In this document: positions 22,461 through 28,825 of the stretch, in pieces | Layout: every line of letters starts with the position of its first letter | Position numbering within the stretch: position 1 is the stretch's first letter | DNA from: Bacillota bacterium | GTDB taxonomy: Bacteria > Bacillota > Bacilli > Paenibacillales > Paenibacillaceae | Direction: 5' to 3' | Length of the DNA stretch: 33,328 nucleotides | NCBI GenBank assembly: GCA_023433615.1 | Contig: JAEZCJ010000128.1 | Location: 1 to 33,328, forward strand | Program-made: the position numbers and the translations under genes | The notes under the pieces: generated by a model | Told to the model about the DNA's origin: nothing | The model's database searches: none | Seen by the model: the letters and a program-made list of their open reading frames with translations, nothing else

Positions 22461-23492
22461 TCAGCGAACTTGCTCAAAGTCGCCGCAAGACTCACGGAAA
22501 ATAAACGGCGTCTCGTATACCAGCGATCGAGGCACGTCCGTAGGATCGAGAATCCGCTGCATGACCAAGCGGATGCTGCCGACAGCCATTTCTTCGACAG
22601 GCAGCTTGACGGTCGATAAGGACGGCACGCTGTACTTCTCCGTATCATGATCCCCGTAAGTCAGAATTTCCATCTCGTCCGGAATTCGGATGCCTGCCCG
22701 GTGGAATACGGGGAGAGCGGCGACAGCCATGAGTCCGAGCGGAAAAAACATTGCGGTCGGCAGCTCGGCGCCGCTCTCCACGATCTTCTTGGCTGCCGCA
22801 TTCCCTCCATCCATCGTCATCGGAGCGGCCTGGATATGCCGCTCGTCCAGTTCAAGCCCATACTTCTTGCAAGACTCGACGAACCCGCGGAAGCGCAAAT
22901 TGTTCTCCGCTTCAAGGAGGTGGGTCGGCACGATCGTCCCGACCTTCTTATGCCCGCGGGCCGCGAACAGTTCAGCCGACTTGCGTCCAATCTCGTACGT
23001 ATCGACATGGACGCAAGAATAGCTGCCGCTCATCCGGTTGAACATAACGGTCGGCACGTTTAACGGATGATCTTCCAGGTAACGCTGCTCCTCTGCGGAA
23101 ATCCCCGTCAATATCGCGCCGTGATAGATGCCTCTATCGCAAATTTCTTTGATTCTGTGAACCTGCTTCCGGTTATAAGGCTGGATAATCATCTCGAAAT
23201 CATGCTCTTGTTCCAGAATCGAGCTCTGAGCGCCGACGAAGAACCGCCCCAACAGCTCCGATGAGGCGTCGGAAGGCCAGAAGGTCGCAATGACCGGTAT
23301 GTTCCGGCTATTCGATTGTCTCAGTCTTCTCGCCGAGACGTTGGGCAAATACCCGACGCCCTGCGCAGCCTCCAAAATGCGCTGCTGCGTCTTCTTCGAG
23401 ATCCTCATCTCGTCGCCGCGACCGTTGAGGACGATCGAGATCGTTCCTATGGAGAGCTTCGTTCGCTCCGCGATTTCTCTGATCGTTGACAT
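22461..23492 (-). CDS. LacI-family transcriptional regulator
   Basis: A 343-residue repressor. The N-terminal HTH 'STIREIAERTKLSIGTISIV' and hinge 'YLPNVSARRLRQ' bind DNA. A periplasmic-binding-like ligand domain follows from about 66, with 'VPTVMFNR', 'ARGHKKVGTIVP' and 'IRIPDEMEILTYGDHD'. An ATG five codons upstream is in frame, but the ATG at 23492 begins the HTH directly and has GGGACGG ahead. It lies 73 nt downstream of the GH51 gene in the same direction and is probably co-transcribed. A small palindrome (CGTATTA/TAATACG near 23514-23532) lies in that gap. It is the natural candidate to bind the GCTAAAACG-type operators nearby, with arabinose or an arabino-oligosaccharide as inducer; both points are inferred. 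Confidence 0.9.
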   Translation of the reverse strand: MSTIREIAERTKLSIGTISIVLNGRGDEMRISKKTQQRILEAAQGVGYLPNVSARRLRQSNSRNIPVIATFWPSDASSELLGRFFVGAQSSILEQEHDFEMIIQPYNRKQVHRIKEICDRGIYHGAILTGISAEEQRYLEDHPLNVPTVMFNRMSGSYSCVHVDTYEIGRKSAELFAARGHKKVGTIVPTHLLEAENNLRFRGFVESCKKYGLELDERHIQAAPMTMDGGNAAAKKIVESGAELPTAMFFPLGLMAVAALPVFHRAGIRIPDEMEILTYGDHDTEKYSVPSLSTVKLPVEEMAVGSIRLVMQRILDPTDVPRSLVYETPFIFRESCGDFEQVR

Positions 23493-23565
23493 CGCAATCC
23501 GTCCCATCCCATTCGTATTACTTCATTAATACGGAATGCGCGCGGGAATGTCAAGGACGCCGTGC

Positions 23566-25185
23566 TTACCCATTCGTCCTAGCGAGGCGAATGACGTTCC
23601 AGGACAGCTTCTTCGCGTCGACCTTCACGATGCCGCCATCCATTCGGGTTGCCGTATTGCGCTGCGGCTTGATGGCATCCGGGTTATCGTGACGGTTCCC
23701 CTTCGCCAGGTCGTCCGTATACATCTCGATATGCTCGACGAGCTGGTAACCTTCGAAGCCCCTGACGTCCACGCTCACTTCGATGTCGTCGGTAATCGCG
23801 CGGTTAATAAGGAAGATGGTCGCCTCGCCTGTCTGCTCATGGCAGACCGCTGCCGATTCGATCGCCTGCACGTTCTCGTAAGCGTACGATTGATTGGAGC
23901 CCGAGAGCGCGAACTGTTCGGTATTGAAGGTCGGGCCGTCCACGACCGGCAGGATCGACATCCCGCCCCGCGACAGCTTGTTCATCTGATAGAACGGATA
24001 GTAGGATGCGTTCTTCCACACGTGCTTGCCGTCGAAAGCCAAGGCATGACGAATGCCTCCTGTCATGCAGCCGATCTTGATGCGGTCCGCGTGGCGCAGG
24101 AACGTGAGCAGCACCGACGACGTCGCCAGCGCATTCAGCATCTGATGGGAGTGGAACCTTCCGTCCGCCTCAAGCTGAAGCGCGGGGTCATGGTACTTAA
24201 AGTCATTCTCCCGCGGCGCGAATTGAAAATAGCTTTTGCTGACGTCATGCCACCCTCTGCGCCCGTAAGGCACCTCGGTCGATTTGGCAAAATTCACCCC
24301 GTACTCGTCGAATGAGATGTACATTTTTTTAGGCGTGCGGAGCTTGGTCTGCAAGTAATCGCAAGTCGCGATCGTCGTGTTGATGTACTCCTCGAAGACG
24401 GAGGAAATATTGAGATAGTTGGCGATATCCCCCTCCGGCGCGGAATGGTAATGGTGCAGCGAGATGTAATCGACCGATTCGTAACACTGCTCAAGGGCTG
24501 CCATCTCCCACTCGGGATAGTGCTTGTGATGATCGGACGTGCCCGCGAATACCGTCTCCGCCTTGTTATCGACCCACTTCACGATCTTGGATATCTCATG
24601 GGTGCGAATGCCGAAGCCGACAGGATCCTTCTCCCAGGAACCGATCTGCCAATGGCCGTCCATCTCGTTCCCGAGATACCAGGTCTTGATCGGATGCGGT
24701 TCGGCATATCCATGCTTCTTCCTCAGATCGGACCAATACGTGCCGCCGGGCACTCGGGAATATTCCACCAGCTGCGCGGCGCTCTTCATCTCTTCCGTGC
24801 CGAGATTGATGGTGTACATCGGGTCCGTATTGACCCGCTTGGCCCATTCGATATATTCGTCGTGACCGACGAGGTTCGGCTCGATCTGGAACCAGGACAA
24901 GTCCAGCTGTACCTTGCGATTCTCGACGGGGCCGATGGAATTTTTCCAGTCCCACCCCGAAACCCAGTTGCCGCCCGGCAATCGCAGCGCCGGCAGGTCG
25001 AACTCCCGCACGGCATCAATAATATCGCGCCGGAAGCCCCTGTCGTCCGCGGTCGGATGCTCAGGACTGTAGATCCCGCCATAGACCCAGTTGCCGATCG
25101 GTTCCAGGAACGCGCCGAATAAGCGCTTATCGACCTCGCCGATTCTGTACGCCGGATGAACGGTGACTTTTGCTTGTTTCTTCAT
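23566..25185 (-). CDS. GH51 alpha-L-arabinofuranosidase
   Basis: A 539-residue enzyme, slightly longer than typical bacterial GH51 (about 500). It starts 'MKKQAKVTVHPAYRIGEVDK' and continues 'LFGAFLEPIGNWVYGGIY', a GH51 hallmark. The TIM-barrel acid/base is Glu174 in 'WYLGNEMDGHW' and the nucleophile Glu294 in 'SFDEYGVNF'. 'LPALRLPGGNWVSGWDW' lines the substrate pocket, and the C-terminal part forms a beta-sandwich. No signal peptide is seen, so it acts inside the cell, freeing arabinose from arabinan or arabinoxylan fragments. The frame stays open to 25263, but the ATG at 25185 has AGAGGGG ahead. It is followed by the LacI-family gene and is divergent from the MFS transporter; an operator copy lies in its promoter. 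Confidence 0.95.
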   Translation of the reverse strand: MKKQAKVTVHPAYRIGEVDKRLFGAFLEPIGNWVYGGIYSPEHPTADDRGFRRDIIDAVREFDLPALRLPGGNWVSGWDWKNSIGPVENRKVQLDLSWFQIEPNLVGHDEYIEWAKRVNTDPMYTINLGTEEMKSAAQLVEYSRVPGGTYWSDLRKKHGYAEPHPIKTWYLGNEMDGHWQIGSWEKDPVGFGIRTHEISKIVKWVDNKAETVFAGTSDHHKHYPEWEMAALEQCYESVDYISLHHYHSAPEGDIANYLNISSVFEEYINTTIATCDYLQTKLRTPKKMYISFDEYGVNFAKSTEVPYGRRGWHDVSKSYFQFAPRENDFKYHDPALQLEADGRFHSHQMLNALATSSVLLTFLRHADRIKIGCMTGGIRHALAFDGKHVWKNASYYPFYQMNKLSRGGMSILPVVDGPTFNTEQFALSGSNQSYAYENVQAIESAAVCHEQTGEATIFLINRAITDDIEVSVDVRGFEGYQLVEHIEMYTDDLAKGNRHDNPDAIKPQRNTATRMDGGIVKVDAKKLSWNVIRLARTNG

Positions 25186-25233
25186 CAAGTTTCCCCTCTT
25201 TTCCGATGTTTGTTTTACTGCCTGCATGGCTAT

Positions 25234-25259
25234 GCGATTTCGTTTTAGCCTAAATCGTA
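25234..25259 (-). promoter_or_regulatory. GH51 promoter region with operator copy 2
   Basis: On the minus strand a -10 TACGAT (25254-25259) is followed after 4 nt by GCTAAAACGAAATCGC (25234-25249), 15 of 16 identical to the 28744 copy. No convincing -35 lies at 17 nt. The operator would cover the transcription start, a repressing position. This is about 50 nt upstream of the GH51 start. Confidence 0.6.
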
Positions 25260-25287
25260 ACATTGCTTGACATTTGCTGACATCGTA

Positions 25288-25316
25288 TTGACTTTGTCGA
25301 CAAATCGCCTTACGAT
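25288..25316 (+). promoter_or_regulatory. promoter of MFS transporter
   Basis: TTGACT (25288-25293), a 17-nt spacer and TACGAT (25311-25316). The two hexamers are identical to those at 28705-28733. The promoter is divergent from, and closely spaced with, the GH51 promoter. Confidence 0.65.
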
Positions 25317-25329
25317 CGTGTAACGCTTC

Positions 25330-25345
25330 GCTAAAACGTTATTGC
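25330..25345 (+). promoter_or_regulatory. operator copy 3 (GCTAAAACGTTATTGC)
   Basis: This is the most symmetric copy of the 16-bp motif (GC..A.AACGTT.T..GC). It lies 13 nt after the -10 of the MFS promoter and 28 nt before the GTG start. A LacI-family repressor bound here would block early transcription. Confidence 0.6.
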
Positions 25346-25373
25346 AATTGGTTTTACCCAGGAGGTCAACCCG

Positions 25374-26564
25374 GTGACAAGACAACCCAACAGCTCCAGC
25401 TTGCCAAGCCGTGTTCCGGCAGCGAGTATCTGGACGGCCGAATTCATCAAGCTGACGATCGTCTCTACGCTGCTTCGAATCTGTACGCAGGTTCAGATTA
25501 CGTCGATGCCCTTGTTCTTCCTGCACCTAGGGGGGAGCAACGCCCTGGCCGGGCTGTCCATGACCTTCTTCACGCTGTCAGCGCTTCTGACGAGACCGCT
25601 AGTCGGCCAATCGCTCGATACGCGCGGGCGGAGGCCCATCCTGATCTGGGGTGTTGTCGTCTATACGATCTCGACCGTGCTGTACGGATTGGTCGCGATC
25701 ATTCCTGCGCTCATCTTCCTCCGAATCCTGCATGGCATCTCCTTCTCCGCTAGTTCGACCGCGACCAGCACGATGGTCTCCGACGTCTTGCCGGAGAGCA
25801 AGATGACGGAAGGCATCGCTTACTTCGGATTGTTCGGCACGCTGGCCGTTGCGATCGCGCCGTCTGCTACGCTCTACATGCTGGAAGTATCCGATTACGC
25901 CATGCTCTATTACATGACCGGCACCGTCTCCCTTATCGCCCTCCTGATCGGCCTCAGTATCGATACCGACAAGAGACGCCCCCGCAAGCAATTGGCTGCA
26001 AGCCATGGCTATAAGCTATTGGAGGCCCGTGCCCTTCCGCCTTCAATCGTCGTCTTGTTCGTGTCGCTGGCCACAAGCACCGTGATGGTGTTCCTTCCGA
26101 CTTACGCAATTGGCATGAACATCGGCCATATCGGCACGATTTTCGTCGTGCAAGCCGCATCGCTGGCTATATCCCGTTTCATCGTAGGGCCTTGGATCGC
26201 AAGGACGAGTGCGCGGTTCGTCGTGACGGTCAACCTTGTCGCGCTTGGCGTCGCCCTCGCCGGGATCAGCTTCTCCAGCACCCTATGGGAATTGCTGCTA
26301 TGGGCTGTCTTGTTCGGCTTCACGAGCGGCTGCCTCATCCCGCAGCTTAACGCGATGGCGATTACGAATTCGGATCGGGCGAACCGCGGCAAGGCGAACG
26401 CGACGTTCTATATCGCGCTCGACCTCGGGATCGGAGCCGGCGCCGCGGGTTGGGGACTCTTGTCCGACTACATCGCGCTGCGTTGGGTCTACCTGCTTGC
26501 CGGATTTCTCATGATCATCGCCGTGTATGCGTTCCTCTCCGGATACGGACGCAAGCGCGATTAA
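25374..26564 (+). CDS. MFS transporter
   Basis: A 396-residue membrane protein with about 12 membrane segments. The loop between segments 2 and 3 carries the MFS motif A form 'GQSLDTRGRRPILIWG'. A central hydrophilic loop (about 197-220, 'DTDKRRPRKQLAASHGYK') divides the two halves. GTG start with AGGAGGT 7 nt upstream. It is divergent from GH51, and both promoters carry the same operator, so uptake or export of a pentose such as arabinose is likely; direction and substrate cannot be read from sequence. Its TAA overlaps the convergent esterase stop in a TTAA. Confidence 0.88.
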   Translation: MTRQPNSSSLPSRVPAASIWTAEFIKLTIVSTLLRICTQVQITSMPLFFLHLGGSNALAGLSMTFFTLSALLTRPLVGQSLDTRGRRPILIWGVVVYTISTVLYGLVAIIPALIFLRILHGISFSASSTATSTMVSDVLPESKMTEGIAYFGLFGTLAVAIAPSATLYMLEVSDYAMLYYMTGTVSLIALLIGLSIDTDKRRPRKQLAASHGYKLLEARALPPSIVVLFVSLATSTVMVFLPTYAIGMNIGHIGTIFVVQAASLAISRFIVGPWIARTSARFVVTVNLVALGVALAGISFSSTLWELLLWAVLFGFTSGCLIPQLNAMAITNSDRANRGKANATFYIALDLGIGAGAAGWGLLSDYIALRWVYLLAGFLMIIAVYAFLSGYGRKRD

Positions 26565-27655
26565 CCTGACGGCAGCGTCATCTCGGCGACATGCTGTCCC
26601 GTCCGGCCTTCTCTCGATTCGCGATACGCCAAGCGGAGGAAGTTGTATGCGCCGTTGTTCCATACGCCGAAGTCATGAACGCCGTCCCGGATAACGACTT
26701 GGTACAAGCTCCCCAGCCGCTCCCCGGCACGTTCCGCAAGCCCGGCGATTGCGTCTTCATAATACCGGATTGAGATTTCGTCCCCGTCTCCGCAAGTCAT
26801 GTAGAGCAGGCGGAGCATGTGGCCGGCTGCGACGCTGTCCCCCAGTACCGCCCCATCGCTGGAGGTCGGCGCATTCGAGAAGGCGCCGACGTAAGCGAAC
26901 AAGTCGGTCATCCCCGGCGCACGTACCGTCCTTTGGAGCCCATTCCCCTGTCCGCTAGCCGTTTCGATATACCGGGCGGCGTCGCTCCGGTATCCGCCCA
27001 GAACCAGATTCAGGCATTGCATCCCGCCCATGGATAGTCCTGCGATCGCACGATGCCCGCGGTCTTGGAGGATACGGTCTTCCGACTGCAGGCGAATATC
27101 CGCATGCGTCTTGAACGCCGATTCGATGAACGGCAGAAGATCATGCCGCAGTTCGTAGTCGAAGTAGTAGAATCCGAGCAAGTTCGTCCCCTCCATATTG
27201 AAGGAACGGTCCGCCCAATCATGCGCGCTCCTGCCGTTCGGGAAGACGACGATCAGCGGTTCAATCTCGCGATTGGCTATAAGATGATCGAAGATATGGC
27301 AAATAACCGGATGGCCGTCGTCTCTGACCTGCAGCCACTCGTCGCTGTCGCCGCCGACGCCATGCAGCAAATACAAGACGTCATACCGCGTGACTGGATC
27401 CTGCTCGTCGTATCCTGGCGGCAAGTAGACACGGCACGATTTGCGAATAGGGTCGCCCGTCACGGTCTCGCGCCCGACTTGGCTAGAGTCAACGATCTGA
27501 TCGGTTACGAACCTGCGCGCCGCATCGATATAGTTCTTTGCTTGGTAGGATACCTCAACGATCGTCCCCTGCTGGTCCTTCTTCGCCGCCCGCGTGTATT
27601 CGACCGGCAGCGTTCCTATGGTTATGGCCTGCATGAATGGCTTGTCCGCGTGCAA
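26561..27655 (-). CDS. CE1/esterase D-type esterase, cytoplasmic (feruloyl/acetyl esterase-like)
   Basis: A 364-residue alpha/beta hydrolase. After about 60 N-terminal residues comes 'KSCRVYLPPGY', then 'YDVLYLLHGVGGDSDEWL', typical of CE1/enterochelin-esterase-like enzymes. The nucleophile is Ser208 in 'AGLSMGG'; the likely acid is in 'TCGDGDE' and the base is the His of 'GVHDFGVWNNGAYNFLRL'. No signal peptide is seen. The start is a TTG with AGAGGAGG 8 nt ahead; an ATG seven codons on lacks such a site. It would remove ferulate or acetyl groups from imported arabinoxylan fragments (inferred). It is divergent from the AraC gene and converges on the MFS gene. Confidence 0.88.
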   Translation of the reverse strand: MHADKPFMQAITIGTLPVEYTRAAKKDQQGTIVEVSYQAKNYIDAARRFVTDQIVDSSQVGRETVTGDPIRKSCRVYLPPGYDEQDPVTRYDVLYLLHGVGGDSDEWLQVRDDGHPVICHIFDHLIANREIEPLIVVFPNGRSAHDWADRSFNMEGTNLLGFYYFDYELRHDLLPFIESAFKTHADIRLQSEDRILQDRGHRAIAGLSMGGMQCLNLVLGGYRSDAARYIETASGQGNGLQRTVRAPGMTDLFAYVGAFSNAPTSSDGAVLGDSVAAGHMLRLLYMTCGDGDEISIRYYEDAIAGLAERAGERLGSLYQVVIRDGVHDFGVWNNGAYNFLRLAYRESREGRTGQHVAEMTLPSG

Positions 27656-27722
27656 GATAACGCCTCCTCTATGTTTGCCTTCGCCGCGCTCATCCTGCTC
27701 TCGGAATCGTAACCGCGATTCG

Positions 27723-27760
27723 CTAGCCGTGCTATACTGGTGTTATCACTAATCGGCTAG
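27723..27760 (+). promoter_or_regulatory. promoter region of AraC regulator with inverted repeat
   Basis: A -10-like TATACT (27733-27738) lies between perfect inverted repeats CTAGCCG (27723-27729) and CGGCTAG (27754-27760). The right arm abuts the ribosome site AGGAG. No good -35 is seen. The repeat could be an autoregulatory operator. Confidence 0.35.
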
Positions 27761-27771
27761 GAGCGATACGT

Positions 27772-28536
27772 ATGGTTACCATTCATTATGTCGAGAGCAA
27801 TACGACGCATGCGCACGACTTCGTGATCGATGTTCCTTCCGGCTATCACTGGCTTCTCGTCATTACCAAGACGCCGGCGCTGTTCTGGGTGGGCGGCGAG
27901 CTTCGGGAATACCTGGCCCACAGTGCCGTACTCTACCGTCCTCTGCAGAAGGTCTATTACCGTGCCAGCGGCGAGCAATATATCAATGATTGGATTCGCT
28001 TCGAGACCAATGAACCGTATATTACGGAATCCTCGCTCCCGTTCGGCGTCCCGTTCGCCTTGGAGGATCCGGAATACTGCCACAAGCTGTTGGAGCTGTT
28101 GGCGATCGAGCATCGCTTCACGCGCGACTTCAGCGTCAATTCCATCGATCTGCTGCTCAGGACGTTAATGAACAAGCTCATGGAATCATGCGTCCGTCAT
28201 GACATATCGCCGCAGTACTATCACTTGCTGAAGCTCCGCACGCTGATCCAGAATAATCCGGGCGATTACTGGTCGGTCCCGCGCATGGCGAATATGCTTC
28301 GCATCAGCGCAGGCTATCTTCAGAGCATCTACAAGAAGGCATTCGGCATCTCCTGCATGGATGATGTCATCAACAGCCGCATACGCATGGCCCAAGCGTA
28401 CCTGATCCACAACAAGCAGACGATTGCCGAAATCGCCGCTCGCTGCGGTTATCAGAACGTTGAGCATTTCTGCAGGCAATTCAAGCAGATGACCGGCCAG
28501 ACGCCGAGAATGTTCCAGAGACTTGCGAAGAAGTGA
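27772..28536 (+). CDS. AraC-family transcriptional regulator
   Basis: A 254-residue regulator without a receiver domain. The N-terminal half (about 1-130) is a cupin-like ligand domain, with 'PSGYHWLLVITKTPALFWVG' and 'WIRFETNEPY'. The C-terminal AraC helices run from 'DYWSVPRMANMLRISAGYLQ' to 'EHFCRQFKQMTGQTPRMFQ'. TAGGAG lies 8-9 nt before the ATG. It sits between the cytoplasmic esterase (divergent, 116 bp) and the secreted esterase (same direction, 289-bp gap), so either or both could be its targets. The inducer is unknown. Confidence 0.9.
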   Translation: MVTIHYVESNTTHAHDFVIDVPSGYHWLLVITKTPALFWVGGELREYLAHSAVLYRPLQKVYYRASGEQYINDWIRFETNEPYITESSLPFGVPFALEDPEYCHKLLELLAIEHRFTRDFSVNSIDLLLRTLMNKLMESCVRHDISPQYYHLLKLRTLIQNNPGDYWSVPRMANMLRISAGYLQSIYKKAFGISCMDDVINSRIRMAQAYLIHNKQTIAEIAARCGYQNVEHFCRQFKQMTGQTPRMFQRLAKK

Positions 28537-28538
28537 TG

Positions 28539-28552
28539 TGACAGCGTTTACA
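28539..28552. promoter_or_regulatory. cre-like site downstream of AraC gene
   Basis: TGACAGCGTTTACA matches TGWAANCGNTNWCA at 13 of 14 positions. It begins 3 nt after the AraC stop codon and about 150 bp upstream of the secreted-esterase promoter. Catabolite control of the esterase from this distance would be unusual, so it may be chance. Confidence 0.35.
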
Positions 28553-28568
28553 ACCGTACAGGCAATTC

Positions 28569-28682
28569 ATGATCTATTCTTATGTACTCCCTTGCTATTA
28601 CAAGTAAATTTTATAATATGAATCTGCTGATACACAATGATCTAAACGAATGAATCATTGATCTATTCTAATTTTGATTCAT
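28569..28682 (+). repeat. three TGATCTA repeats and an inverted repeat in the esterase upstream region
   Basis: ATGATCTATTCT (28569-28580), ATGATCTAAACG (28637-28648) and TTGATCTATTCT (28658-28669) share TGATCTA; the last two are 21 bp apart, two helical turns. A perfect 8-bp inverted repeat ATGAATCA/TGATTCAT (28650-28657 and 28675-28682) encloses the third copy. These direct repeats, ending 36 bp before the -35, fit binding by an AraC-type activator. Confidence 0.45.
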
Positions 28683-28704
28683 AAGACCTAAGCACATTCC
28701 ATTA

Positions 28705-28733
28705 TTGACTTTTATGGATGCCGGCGTTACGAT
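28705..28733 (+). promoter_or_regulatory. promoter of secreted esterase
   Basis: TTGACT (28705-28710), a 17-nt spacer and TACGAT (28728-28733). The hexamers and spacing are the same as those of the MFS promoter. The leader to the TTG start is about 85 nt. Confidence 0.65.
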
Positions 28734-28743
28734 TCACTCGAAA

Positions 28744-28759
28744 GCTAAAACGAAATTGC
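28744..28759 (+). promoter_or_regulatory. operator copy 4 (GCTAAAACGAAATTGC)
   Basis: This copy equals the majority base at every position. It lies 10 nt after the -10, covering roughly +4 to +20 of the predicted transcript, which is a classic repressor position. Confidence 0.6.
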
Positions 28760-28825
28760 TAATCAATAGGAGAGGGGTGCTGCGGTACTTACGGCAAGCA
28801 ATCGAATCACGAGGAGGAGATTATT

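Noticed and set aside
28619..28654. 11-codon frame after a TATAAT near 28612
   Set aside because: There is no ribosome site, and the frame overlaps the TGATCTA repeats; an A/T-rich chance match is more likely.
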